From positions 1-32,666 of the forward strand of contig JAFGJA010000652.1 in assembly GCA_016929355.1 (NCBI GenBank): a DNA stretch of 32,666 bases, read 5' to 3'. Of the stretch, positions 1 through 7,209 are shown piece after piece (position 1 is the first letter of the stretch; each line of letters starts with the position of its first letter). Made by a program: the position numbers and the translations under genes. Source of the stretch: Anaerolineae bacterium (GTDB lineage Bacteria > Chloroflexota > Anaerolineae > Aggregatilineales > Aggregatilineaceae). The notes beneath the pieces were generated by a model that saw nothing but the letters and a program-made list of their open reading frames with translations, was not told the DNA's origin and made no database searches.

Positions 1-782
1 AGTTCCGGCCCGGCTTGCCACTGGTTCTGATCATCTGTCACCGGAACCCAATTGAGTTCCACCGCAAAAATGATAATCAAGACCGGTCCGACCACAATCG
101 CTGGCGTCGCCTGATTAAAGATGGCGAAAAACATCGCCGCATAATCAATAATCGTATTGTGATAGATGGCGGCCAATACGCCCAACGGAATGCCCAACGT
201 AAAGCCAAAAATGACCGCAAAAATGCCAACTTGCGCGGATACCCAGAGCCGGGATGTGATCTCGTCTTTCACCTGGACATTATGATCGCGGTTTTCCAGG
301 CTCAGCGAGGGGCCAAAATCGCCCTGGATTGCGCCCCAGATGTAATTGAAGAACTGCGAATCCAGCAGATCAATGCGAAACACGTCTTCCGTTTTTTCGA
401 TCAGGGAGCCGCCCGGCCCGCCCGATACCACTCGTGTTTCCGCGTGATACCCGGCGATCTGCCAATCATCACCATCAGGATAGTAGCCATCATTCCGGGT
501 ATTGAACACCACCGGCTTATTCAAGCCAAATTTTTGCTCAAGCTGGCGCACGACATATTCGGGCACTTGTTTATTCCCGGCATAGTCAAAGGGACCACCC
601 GGCATCAAGTGACTGAGGGTGAATGTCACCAGCATGATCGCAAACAAGACCGGAATCGCCGCCAGTAAGCGCCGGATCAAAAATTTGCCCATACCTGATC
701 CGCGCCTGCGCAGGGGTTGAGCAGCACGCCTACCGGAGAGTCGCCGTACCAGACCCTTTGATTTTTCGTTTTGCTCGCTCAT
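1..782 (-). CDS. Oligopeptide/dipeptide ABC transporter permease, OppB/DppB type (3' end outside window)
   Basis: Inner-membrane permease subunit of a peptide-type ABC importer. The translation has a basic N-terminus of about 30 residues, a first membrane helix (RRLLAAIPVLFAIMLVTF), then the family hallmark SHLMPGGPFD and FGLNKPV, a large extracytoplasmic segment, and further helices (VGIFAVIFGFTLGIPLGVLA). The reading frame runs off the window at position 1, so the C-terminal part with the EAA loop is not seen. The start chosen is the ATG at 782, 6 bases after the stop of the upstream lipoprotein gene, with a GAGAGG ribosome site overlapping that stop. A second in-frame ATG at 692 (MGKFLIRR) is the more usual N-terminus of the family and remains possible. 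The segment between helix 1 and helix 2 is longer than usual (about 130 residues). Substrate is unknown; the family assignment is firm. Confidence 0.85.
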   Translation of the reverse strand, partial: MSEQNEKSKGLVRRLSGRRAAQPLRRRGSGMGKFLIRRLLAAIPVLFAIMLVTFTLSHLMPGGPFDYAGNKQVPEYVVRQLEQKFGLNKPVVFNTRNDGYYPDGDDWQIAGYHAETRVVSGGPGGSLIEKTEDVFRIDLLDSQFFNYIWGAIQGDFGPSLSLENRDHNVQVKDEITSRLWVSAQVGIFAVIFGFTLGIPLGVLAAIYHNTIIDYAAMFFAIFNQATPAIVVGPVLIIIFAVELNWVPVTDDQNQWQAGPE

Positions 783-788
783 CGGCCT

Positions 789-2489
789 TTACCTCTCGTC
801 ATCAGCCAGCACCAAATCTCTGCCCAACGCATAGCCACTGATCAGGCTGGTTTCTGTGGTGTCATAAGCGATCACCGGGCGCGATGTGCCGCTTGCATCT
901 TCTTCATACGTCACGATGGCAGCTTGCCCCTCACATTCGACAGTGAAATAGAAGATAAAGCGGTTACTGGTCCGGGCTTTGTCCAGCATAACGCCCGTAA
1001 CGCGCATTCCATCCGCGTACAAACAGCGCCCGGTATACAGCGTGTAATCGCCAATCGCTGACGCGCCGGTAATGTTTGCCGGAATCCGCGCGTATTGTAA
1101 TGCGGTGATTTCGTCGGTCATCACCGCTTTGCTGCTTGACTTGAACTGCACCAAATCCCCCGGCACATAGTCCAATGGACCTTGCAAATAGGTTTGTTCG
1201 ATCCAGCCCTGTTGGGATTCAGTGGTGAGACATGCGCCGGTATCGTCCGTTTCCGTGCAGCGTTCGCAGACGATTTCGTAATACACCTCGTCCCCCACGC
1301 CTTGATACGCTAACACATCTGCCGTGACCTGTGAGTCACACTGCCCAATGACGTTGTTATCTGCGCCCTGCAAAATCACCGGGCCGGGTTCGCCTGTCAG
1401 ATAAGCCGGGGGCGTATATTCCACAACCTGACGAGTTTCCGCCTCACCTTCGGCTGAGGTTTCATCGGCTGTCGTGGTATTGGCTTGATCATCTACGGTA
1501 TCCGCGTTTTCCTGATCATCAGTCAGCGCGACCTCACCCGCCGCGTCCGATGGTAATTCATCCGCAAAAACGAATTGTGCCGGCACATAGATGATCACGA
1601 AATCATCAGGCGCATAGGTTAGCGGGCCAATCAGATTAGCTTGCACAACCCACCCCGCCAGGTCGTCACATTGGACATTGTAGTAAGCGGTGTCCTCAAT
1701 GCGCTTGGCTTCGAGAATGTCAAGAACTGCCCCATCCGCACATTCGCCGCTCAGATTATCGTCTGTCGCGGGGGCGGGTTCACTCGCCAGCGCGACAGCA
1801 CTGCCACCATCAGCCGCCGCCAGCGCGCGATCATCAACTTTCACCTTCACTGGGCCAAATAAACTCTCGTTGCCCACATAGCCCTTATTGCCCGCCGGAC
1901 ATTCGATGAGGTAATACACTTCTTTGGCTCCGTCACCATCCGCATCAGCAACCTGAATGTTTTGCACATCCACCACCGTTTCCGGCAAACATTGCATGAA
2001 ACTGATCATCGGTTGGAACGTCGCCTGATCGAGCAATTGGAGCGGTTGGCCGGTTGCGGAAACGGTGAGCGCGAGGTCTTGCTGCTGGAACTTGAGCGGT
2101 CCCGCCAGCCGGTTCTCAGCCGCCCACCCCGCAGCCCCGGCACAATCGACCAAATAGTAGATGATGCCTTCTGCGCCTTCACCCACATATAAAATCGTGG
2201 CGGATGAGTTGCTTTCGCAGATCGCTTTGGAATTCAACAGATTGCTCGCCAGGGGTTCAGGATACAGCGTCATATTGAAGAAGGTAAACCCTTCCTCATG
2301 GGGAGCCAGCACGGTTTCCAATAACTCGAAGCGCGGATTGTCCACTGTGGGAATCTGGGTCGGAGTCGAATAAGGCGTTAACTCAAACACGCCGGGAACC
2401 TGCCCGGAATAGCAGGCCAGACTCGCCAGCATCAGACTGATAATCACCAGCATGAGCGCCCCTGAAACACGCATACCCGTTTTTCTCAT
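789..2489 (-). CDS. Secreted/lipid-anchored protein with five Cys-paired SH3-like repeats
   Basis: Exported protein of 566 residues, function unknown. The N-terminus is a clear signal sequence (MRKTGMRV, then ALMLVIISLMLASLAC). Cys26 could be a lipidation site, but the preceding S-L-A is not a canonical lipobox. The mature part holds about five repeats, each with a first Cys, then 30-45 residues later a YY-x-V-x-C segment, then G-W/Y-V-x-x-x-x-L-x-G-P-L (for example GWVVQANLIGPLTY, GYVGNESLFGPVKV). This resembles bacterial SH3 modules; paired Cys suggest one disulfide per repeat. An acidic Asp/Glu/Thr linker separates repeats three and four. The ATG at 2489 is preferred because AGGAG lies 11 bases upstream; the GTG at 2501 would overlap that site. 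The gene lies between two permease genes (19 and 6 base gaps), so it is probably cotranscribed and may help the transporter or bind the envelope. Confidence 0.75.
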   Translation of the reverse strand: MRKTGMRVSGALMLVIISLMLASLACYSGQVPGVFELTPYSTPTQIPTVDNPRFELLETVLAPHEEGFTFFNMTLYPEPLASNLLNSKAICESNSSATILYVGEGAEGIIYYLVDCAGAAGWAAENRLAGPLKFQQQDLALTVSATGQPLQLLDQATFQPMISFMQCLPETVVDVQNIQVADADGDGAKEVYYLIECPAGNKGYVGNESLFGPVKVKVDDRALAAADGGSAVALASEPAPATDDNLSGECADGAVLDILEAKRIEDTAYYNVQCDDLAGWVVQANLIGPLTYAPDDFVIIYVPAQFVFADELPSDAAGEVALTDDQENADTVDDQANTTTADETSAEGEAETRQVVEYTPPAYLTGEPGPVILQGADNNVIGQCDSQVTADVLAYQGVGDEVYYEIVCERCTETDDTGACLTTESQQGWIEQTYLQGPLDYVPGDLVQFKSSSKAVMTDEITALQYARIPANITGASAIGDYTLYTGRCLYADGMRVTGVMLDKARTSNRFIFYFTVECEGQAAIVTYEEDASGTSRPVIAYDTTETSLISGYALGRDLVLADDER

Positions 2490-2507
2490 GGTCAATGCCA
2501 CTCCTGT

Positions 2508-3656
2508 TTAATTGCCGCGCATACGGGGATCGAGCGCATCGCGCAAACCATCACCCAGGAAATTGAACGATAACGTCGTAAGGACCAGCGCCGTACCAGG
2601 AACCAGCAGCAAATGGCGATTGGAGAACAGCCCCCCGCGATCCCGCACTTCACTGATCATCGATCCCCAACTGGGCGTACCGGGTTGGACGCCTAAGCCG
2701 ATGAAACTCAAGCCCGCTTCCAAAAAGATATAACCGGGGATCGCCATTGTTTCCAATACGATCAAGGGACCGAGAATATTGGGCAGCAAATGCACAAAGA
2801 TAATGCGCCGGTTGCTGGCTCCTACCGCGCGGGCTGCCTCGACAAATTCCTGTTCGCGGTAAGAAAGCACCATGCCGCGCGCCTGCCGCGCCATACCGAT
2901 CCAACCCAATGCGCCCAACGCAAAGAACAGGAACAACAAGCCGCCTAAATCTTTGTTGAGGTCTAACAGGAATCCGGCAATACCCTGCTGATCAGCATCT
3001 TGATAGGTGCGAGCCAATTCAGTGAAATACACCTGCAACAAAATGATAATGACAATGCCCGGCAGCCCGTACAGGAAATCAATAAACCGCATCATCAGGT
3101 TATCAATGCCACCGCCATAATACCCCGCAACAATGCCGTAGATCATGCCGATAATCATGCTGGTCATGGCCCCGATAAACCCCACCGCCAATGATACCTG
3201 TGCGCCATAAACGGTTTGCGTCAGCCAGTCTTTCCCGTCGCTGTCACCACCGAGTAGATAGCACCACTGTTCCTGGGTGGTATCAGGTTCGGGACGAAAA
3301 CAGTATTTGTTTTGCACCTGCACCAGCACATCCGATTCCAGCCAGCCGCACCAATAGGGATTGCTGTCCTGTCCATCCCGCGCGCAGAGGCCCGGATCAG
3401 GATAAGCATCTTGCGGCGTTTGATTCGCCGGGTTGACCGTATGACGCGCAGCCGCCCCGCCCCGCGCATCCAACAAACCGAGTTGGGTCCAAAGCCCGGC
3501 AGTTAAGGCAATGAACACGATGATGATCAACATCACCAGCGCGATCACTGCGGCTTTATTACGCTTGAACAAACGCCATGAATCGATCCAGGGACTAACG
3601 CCTTCATGATGTTCGTCTTCTAATGAAATCGGCTTTGCACCTTCCGCAACGGCCAT
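2508..3656 (-). CDS. Oligopeptide/dipeptide ABC transporter permease, OppC/DppC type
   Basis: Second inner-membrane permease of the peptide ABC importer, 382 residues against about 300 for the family. A cytosolic N-terminus ends in the typical SWRLFKRNKAAVIALV, followed by helix 1. An unusual loop of about 80 residues (roughly 62-145) carries four Cys (LCARD, YWCGW, KYCF, QWCY) before the transport domain starts at KDWLTQTVYGAQVSLAVG. The EAA loop that contacts the ATPases is intact (EFVEAARAVGASNRRI, then HLLPNILGP). The C-terminus GDGLRDALDPRMRGN is typical of DppC. AGGGAG lies 9 bases before the ATG. A hairpin terminator separates it from the upstream ATPase gene, and the lipoprotein gene follows after 18 bases. 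Family is certain; substrate is not visible. Confidence 0.93.
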   Translation of the reverse strand: MAVAEGAKPISLEDEHHEGVSPWIDSWRLFKRNKAAVIALVMLIIIVFIALTAGLWTQLGLLDARGGAAARHTVNPANQTPQDAYPDPGLCARDGQDSNPYWCGWLESDVLVQVQNKYCFRPEPDTTQEQWCYLLGGDSDGKDWLTQTVYGAQVSLAVGFIGAMTSMIIGMIYGIVAGYYGGGIDNLMMRFIDFLYGLPGIVIIILLQVYFTELARTYQDADQQGIAGFLLDLNKDLGGLLFLFFALGALGWIGMARQARGMVLSYREQEFVEAARAVGASNRRIIFVHLLPNILGPLIVLETMAIPGYIFLEAGLSFIGLGVQPGTPSWGSMISEVRDRGGLFSNRHLLLVPGTALVLTTLSFNFLGDGLRDALDPRMRGN

Positions 3657-3718
3657 ATTTCATATCTCCCTATCACGGTTTATGATTCACTGTAGCTCAA
3701 TCTTAATGAAAGAAAAGG

Positions 3719-3754
3719 AAAAGGGCGAACTAGAGTTTCTAATCCGCCCCTTTT
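3719..3754 (-). terminator. Intrinsic terminator/attenuator between oppF-like and oppC-like genes
   Basis: Inverted repeat of AAAAGGG(G)CG at 3745-3754 and CGCCCTTTT at 3719-3727 (read on minus), loop of about 17 bases, followed by a pyrimidine tract CCTTTTC. It lies in the 133-base gap after the oppF-like gene and may partly uncouple the ATPase pair from the permeases downstream. Confidence 0.6.
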
Positions 3755-3789
3755 AGGTTTAATTTTTGCTGCGAGCTAGCGGAGGTGAG

Positions 3790-4830
3790 CTAGACGCGGT
3801 GGCATGCCACCCAATGTTCGGGCAATACTTCGACCAATTCGGGGTCTTGCTCGAAGCAAACGTCAACCGACACCGGACATCGGGTATTGAAGTTACATCC
3901 ATGAGGAGGATTGATCGGGCTAGGCACATCACCCTTCAAAATGATACGCTGCCGTTTTTCCTCCACCTTAGGATCGGGCACGGGCACAGCCGACAGGAGC
4001 GCCTGCGTATAGGGATGCAACGGATTGGTGTAGAGTTCTTCACTCTCCGCAATCTCAACAATTTTGCCCAGGTACATCACGGCCACACGGTCACAAAGGT
4101 GGCGAACCATGCTCAAGTCGTGCGCAATGAACAGGTAGGTCAGGCCGAGGTCTTGCTGCAACTGCTGAAGCAGGTTTACGACCTGCGCCTGAATCGACAC
4201 ATCCAGCGCCGAAATCGGCTCGTCAGCAACAATAAATTTGGGATTCAAAGCCAGCGAACGGGCCAAACCAATACGCTGCCGTTGCCCACCGGAAAATTCG
4301 TGAGGATAGCGGCGAACAAAATAGGGATTCAAACCGACCAGTTCGAGCAGTTCCGCCACTCGTTCCTCACGTTCGCGCTTGGTCCCAATACCATGCACGA
4401 CCAACGGTTCCGCCACAATACGCCCCACTGACATACGCGGGTTCAAGGAGGCGTAGGGGTCCTGGAAGACCATCTGCATCCGGCGGCGCATCCGGCGTAG
4501 CTGCTCACCTTTCAAGGTAGTGAGTTCTTGCCCTTCGAATGTGACACTGCCGTCAGTCGCGCGGTAAAGTTGAAGGATCGTGCGGCCAGTGGTGGATTTA
4601 CCACAACCCGATTCACCCACGAGGCCCAGCGTTTCACCTTCGTAAATGTGGAAACTCACACCATCAACGGCTTTCACAGCCGCCACTTCGCGCTGAAAGA
4701 CGATCCCGGATTTGATGGGAAAATACTTTTTGAGGTTTTTCACCTCGACCAACACGCGCTTATCGCCCGATTGGAACAAATTTTTTACTTCGTCTGGTTG
4801 TGTTTGAACATTAGGTGTAGTGCTGCTCAT
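3790..4830 (-). CDS. Oligopeptide/dipeptide ABC transporter ATP-binding protein, OppF/DppF type
   Basis: Cytoplasmic ATPase of the peptide importer, 346 residues. It shows Walker [10 protein letters not shown] at about 72-80, Q-loop [15 protein letters not shown] signature [15 protein letters not shown], Walker [13 protein letters not shown] and the H-loop FIAHDLSMV. The C-terminal oligopeptide-transporter extension is present with its Cys set ([16 protein letters not shown]), which in relatives of this type can hold an iron-sulfur cluster. The start is the ATG at 4830, preceded by GGAGGGCGG. A longer frame to 4872 exists but lies inside the upstream gene and lacks a ribosome site. The gene overlaps the 3' end of the oppD-like gene by 20 bases, which implies translational coupling. 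Confidence 0.93.
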   Translation of the reverse strand: MSSTTPNVQTQPDEVKNLFQSGDKRVLVEVKNLKKYFPIKSGIVFQREVAAVKAVDGVSFHIYEGETLGLVGESGCGKSTTGRTILQLYRATDGSVTFEGQELTTLKGEQLRRMRRRMQMVFQDPYASLNPRMSVGRIVAEPLVVHGIGTKREREERVAELLELVGLNPYFVRRYPHEFSGGQRQRIGLARSLALNPKFIVADEPISALDVSIQAQVVNLLQQLQQDLGLTYLFIAHDLSMVRHLCDRVAVMYLGKIVEIAESEELYTNPLHPYTQALLSAVPVPDPKVEEKRQRIILKGDVPSPINPPHGCNFNTRCPVSVDVCFEQDPELVEVLPEHWVACHRV

Positions 4831-5821
4831 AACCGCCCTCCGCTTCAAGAACATTGACCCAACAGGCTGCAATATGATCTGATGCTGAATCCGGCATAAC
4901 TTCTAGCACCGGATTCTCTTCGGTACAACGATCTATGCGGAATGGGCAGCGCGGTGCAAAAGGACACCCCTTCGGCAAAAAGCGCATATCAGGCGGTGTG
5001 CCTTCAATCGAAAAGAGCGCTTGTTTTTTCTGATCCAGACGGGGCAGTGATCCTAATAAGCCAAGTGTATAAGGATGGCGCGGATCGCCATAGACATCTT
5101 TCGCCGAGCCGCGTTCGACAATATACCCGGCATACATCACTTGCACGTTGTCAGCCAAACCAGCCACAACACCCAGGTCATGCGAAATCCAGATCATCGC
5201 CATCCCGATTTTGTCACGCAGACGGCGCACGAGGTCCAAAATTTGCGCTTGAATCGTTACATCGAGCGCAGTGGTCGGTTCGTCAGCGATCAACAACTGG
5301 GGATTACAGGATAAGCCCATAGCAATCATGGCACGCTGGCGCATCCCGCCGGAAAATTGGTGCGGGTAGTCATCCAAACGCTCTCTCGCCGAGGGAATAC
5401 CAACCATTGCGAGAAGTTCGGCAGCGCGTGTGCGCGCTTGCTCATTATCCATTCCCAAATGTAATTTGAGCGCTTCGGTAATCTGACGACCAACCGTGAG
5501 CACCGGGTTAAGCGAGGTCATGGGGTCCTGGAAGACCATCGCAATCTCAGCGCCGCGCACCAAACGTTGTTGATTTTTGTTCAGCTTAAGCAGGTCGCGT
5601 CCTCTGAACACAACTTCACCCGACGCAATTTCACCGGGGGGTTGGGGAATCAAGCCCATAATTGAGAGCGCGTGAACGCTCTTGCCACAACCGCTTTCTC
5701 CTACGACGCCAAGAGTTTCACCTTCTTGCAATGCGTAAGAGATGCCGTTGACTGCATGGACTGTTCCCTCTTCAGTATGAAAACGGGTGGTGAGGTTTTT
5801 CACCTCCATTAAAACAGTCAA
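4811..5821 (-). CDS. Oligopeptide/dipeptide ABC transporter ATP-binding protein, OppD/DppD type
   Basis: First gene of the peptide transporter operon, 336 residues. Walker A GESGCGKS at about 41-48, Q-loop [12 protein letters not shown], signature [15 protein letters not shown], Walker [13 protein letters not shown] and H-loop WISHDLGVV are all present, followed by the peptide-transporter C-terminal domain with [10 protein letters not shown] and AACW. The start is uncertain: AAGGAG lies 10 bases before a TTG at 5821, while the ATG at 5809 ([10 protein letters not shown]) is the usual family N-terminus but 22 bases from that site. A frame extends further upstream to 5887 but lacks family residues. 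It forms a heterodimer with the oppF-like product and drives the permease pair encoded downstream. Confidence 0.92.
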   Translation of the reverse strand: MTVLMEVKNLTTRFHTEEGTVHAVNGISYALQEGETLGVVGESGCGKSVHALSIMGLIPQPPGEIASGEVVFRGRDLLKLNKNQQRLVRGAEIAMVFQDPMTSLNPVLTVGRQITEALKLHLGMDNEQARTRAAELLAMVGIPSARERLDDYPHQFSGGMRQRAMIAMGLSCNPQLLIADEPTTALDVTIQAQILDLVRRLRDKIGMAMIWISHDLGVVAGLADNVQVMYAGYIVERGSAKDVYGDPRHPYTLGLLGSLPRLDQKKQALFSIEGTPPDMRFLPKGCPFAPRCPFRIDRCTEENPVLEVMPDSASDHIAACWVNVLEAEGGYEQHYT

Positions 5822-5904
5822 GAGTCTTTCTCTCCTTTTGTCGCCCCTATGACATGATCCCAGTGCGACGATAACAATAGATGCCATCCAAAAACTTTTG
5901 CGGA

Positions 5905-5933
5905 ATTCTAAGTTAATTTCCGGCTGGCAGCAA
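5905..5933 (-). promoter_or_regulatory. Possible sigma-70 promoter for the peptide transporter operon
   Basis: On the minus strand TTGCTG, a 17-base spacer and TAGAAT lie about 85 bases upstream of the oppD-like start. The -10 matches five of six consensus positions, the -35 only three, so this is tentative. Confidence 0.35.
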
Positions 5934-6140
5934 ACTTTTTATAATAACCGGGCAATTTTACCCATAAGTGAGCAATAATCAAAATGATGATTCAGTCGCA
6001 ATGCCTTGCTACACGTTGTTGTACGTTGTCACACGCTATAGTGTATCGTGCGATTATTTGCCGGACATGGTTATCTTCTACATATGCTTATCCCGAAACC
6101 GATCATTTGGTTCAAATTTGCGCAAAATTGGGTCAGGGGC
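5934..6140. other. Intergenic stretch without recognised features
   Basis: AT-richer spacer between the divergent peptide-transporter operon and the leuS leader promoter. Only short inverted repeats (for example ACACGCTATAGTGT near 6040) are seen. No frame in it has a convincing start and ribosome site. Confidence 0.5.
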
Positions 6141-6169
6141 TTGACAATCATCTGGGGCGCGGCTAGAAT
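6141..6169 (+). promoter_or_regulatory. Strong sigma-70 promoter for the T-box / tRNA-Ala / leuS leader
   Basis: A perfect TTGACA, a 17-base spacer and TAGAAT (five of six). Transcription would begin near 6176, about 26 bases before T-box Stem I. It is the best promoter-like sequence upstream of tRNA-Ala and leuS. Confidence 0.75.
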
Positions 6170-6170
6170 G

Positions 6171-6202
6171 TTGGCACTTAACAATTGAATGTCTGTGCCA
6201 AC
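6171..6202. repeat. Inverted repeat at the predicted transcription start
   Basis: TTGGCAC at 6171-6177 and GTGCCAA at 6196-6202, separated by 18 bases, straddle the predicted start site just downstream of the -10 box. This could be an operator for an unknown repressor. As RNA only part of it would be transcribed. Confidence 0.4.
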
Positions 6203-6403
6203 AGCTATAAATGGAAGTAGTAAGTCATCATCGCAGCGAATCAGGGATAGTGCAAGCCTGATATTTATGCCCCCGATGAGCATAGCAGACTGAACTCGTC
6301 CAGGAGCTGCGCGGTTGACTGTACGATTAGCGTCAAGGTCGTATCCAGATCGCGCCGGATGCGCCCGTTATGCGTCATGAGTGGATGGCACGCCACACAA
6401 CAA

Positions 6404-6477
6404 GGGCCCATAGCTCAGTTTGGGAGAGCGCCACAATGGCATTGTGGAGGTCAAGGGTTCGAGCCCCTTTGGGTCCA
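6404..6477 (+). tRNA. tRNA-Ala (anticodon GGC)
   Basis: Complete 74-base cloverleaf. Acceptor GGGCCCA/TGGGTCC contains the G3:U70 pair that identifies alanine tRNAs. The D arm is GCTC/GAGC, the anticodon arm CCACA-ATGGCAT-TGTGG has anticodon GGC at 6438-6440, the variable loop is AGGTC, and the T arm AAGGG-TTCGAGC-CCCTT is intact. The discriminator is A and CCA is not encoded (CTC follows). It sits inside the leuS T-box leader, 35 bases before the T-box motif, with no separate terminator of its own. Transcription probably comes from the promoter at 6141. Confidence 0.93.
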
Positions 6478-6527
6478 CTCTTCGTTTTTAAGGTTACATA
6501 TTGCCATCAACCAGGGTGGTACCGCGG

Positions 6528-6564
6528 AGTCCTCTTCGTCCCTGAGACGAATGAGGGCTTTTTT
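6528..6564 (+). terminator. T-box intrinsic terminator
   Basis: AGTCCTC-TTCGTC pairs with GACGAA-T-GAGGGCT around a CCTGA loop, one bulged T, followed by six T. It takes up the CGTCCCT needed for the antiterminator, so the two folds exclude each other as in other T-boxes. A very T-rich stretch follows to about 6630. Confidence 0.85.
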
Positions 6565-6694
6565 GTTTTTGGGCGATTTTACGTAATTCAATTGCTTTTT
6601 TCATGTTCTTTTTAGGTTGTTTTCTGTGTTTTGGTGTACAGTTTATATTAGGATGTGATGTATTGTAGAAACTGACAACGAAGGGAAACGATTG

Positions 6695-6841
6695 ATGGCT
6701 GACAAAAAACGACACGCACTCACTGATCGACTTCGGGAATTACTCGATAACCTTAAGGAAGTGCTTGGTCCACGCCAGCCTGTACCGGCTCCCATCCCGG
6801 TTCCAACCCGCGACGACCCGTATCGCCATATGCGTCGTTAG
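6695..6841 (+). CDS. Small protein of 48 residues, function unknown, in the leuS leader
   Basis: Short frame beginning MADKKRHALTDRLRELL. A basic start is followed by an amphipathic helix (RLRELLDNLKEVL), then a Pro-rich tail (PVPAPIPVPTRDDP) ending HMRR. GAAGGGA lies about 9 bases before the ATG. It lies between the T-box terminator and a second terminator, so if the T-box reads through it is the first translated gene of the transcript. It is unrecognised: it could be a real small protein, or a Pro-rich leader peptide whose translation influences the downstream hairpin. The start context and coding-like composition support it, but length alone does not. Confidence 0.5.
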   Translation: MADKKRHALTDRLRELLDNLKEVLGPRQPVPAPIPVPTRDDPYRHMRR

Positions 6842-6926
6842 TCGCTAACGAACCGGCTTTCCTCCACAATTTAATGTCATCAGTGGTGGACAAGCGGGAA
6901 TCCGGTCCAGCGTACACTTGGGCCAG

Positions 6927-7003
6927 TTCGCCGCGTGTCCCTGCCTGTCTTCTGAGACTAGCCCAGGTATCCGGCGAATGTGCCGGTAACGTGGGCTATT
7001 TTT
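6927..7003 (+). terminator. Second intrinsic terminator/attenuator upstream of leuS, with competing pairings
   Basis: TAGCCCA (6959-6965) pairs with TGGGCTA (6992-6998), with CCGGC/GCCGG nested inside, followed by five T. Two alternative pairings would break it: TTCGCCG (6927-6933) with CGGCGAA (6972-6978), and a CCTG..GTCT-TCTG-AGAC..CAGG hairpin that covers the 5' arm. This arrangement is typical of an attenuator, but no known riboswitch family is recognised. Confidence 0.65.
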
Positions 7004-7024
7004 ATTGTGGGAAAGGAACAACTG

Positions 7025-7093
7025 ATGTCAGTATCAGCCACTAATGAATTAAGGATTATCTCCCTTCTCGCGGGCCGCCCATGCCGCGCCTGA
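7025..7093 (+). CDS. Candidate 22-residue upstream ORF before leuS
   Basis: The frame MSVSATNELRIISLLAGRPC-RA starts with ATG, 7 bases after AAAGGA, and ends 117 bases before leuS. A GC-rich hairpin overlaps its stop codon. It contains three Leu, two of them adjacent near its middle, but no long Leu run. It may be a leader peptide coupling translation to leuS expression, or a chance frame. Confidence 0.35.
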   Translation: MSVSATNELRIISLLAGRPCRA

Positions 7094-7163
7094 GCAAGCG
7101 TGCGCGTGCGGGACTGGCAAACATATCCAGTTTGTGGACAATCAAACGGCAATTCATGTGCCG
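7081..7163 (+). other. Hairpins in the leuS 5' untranslated region
   Basis: After the upstream ORF, a GC-rich imperfect hairpin (about 7081-7112) is followed by two mutually exclusive small stems: ACTGG/CCAGT (7113-7131) and CAAAC/GTTTG (7118-7134). A CGGCA/TGCCG stem (7147-7163) comes next. They could affect ribosome access; no known family is recognised. Confidence 0.35.
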
Positions 7164-7209
7164 CTAACCTTTTCATGACTATACAACAACAAGTGGAGTG
7201 AACCTATCG

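Larger units (their letters stand above)
6202..6564 (+). promoter_or_regulatory. T-box riboswitch leader, Leu-type specifier, interrupted by a tRNA gene
   Basis: tRNA-sensing leader upstream of leuS. Stem I folds clearly: base CAGCT/AGCTG (6202-6206 with 6305-6309), GGA/TCC, a specifier loop with AGTAGTA on the 5' side and GAA-CTC-G on the 3' side (6292-6298), then AGTC/GACT, TCATCG/CGATGA and an ATCAGG/CCTGAT apical stem closing the conserved-type loop GATAGTGCAAG. The switch part has the T-box sequence AGGGTGGTACCGCG at 6513-6526 followed by CGTCCCT. AGGG can pair with CCCT to form the antiterminator. The bulge base after TGG is T, which fits a tRNA with discriminator A, as tRNA-Leu has. 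The CTC directly after GAA therefore reads best as a Leu specifier. If one base is skipped after GAA the codon would be TCG (Ser), but Ser tRNAs usually have discriminator G. A tRNA-Ala gene at 6404-6477 lies between the sensor and the switch. Confidence 0.85.

Noticed and set aside
15-668. Long plus-strand frame (217 codons) at the window start
   Set aside because: It is antisense to the OppB-like permease, whose minus-strand translation shows clear family motifs; the plus frame has no recognisable features.
6310-6350. Separate promoter for tRNA-Ala (TTGACT near 6314)
   Set aside because: No acceptable -10 at the right distance, and the bases fit a T-box stem II hairpin (TTGAC/GTCAA) instead.
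6359-6715. Several frames across the tRNA and T-box region
   Set aside because: They run through structured RNA (tRNA-Ala, T-box hairpins) and lack ribosome sites.
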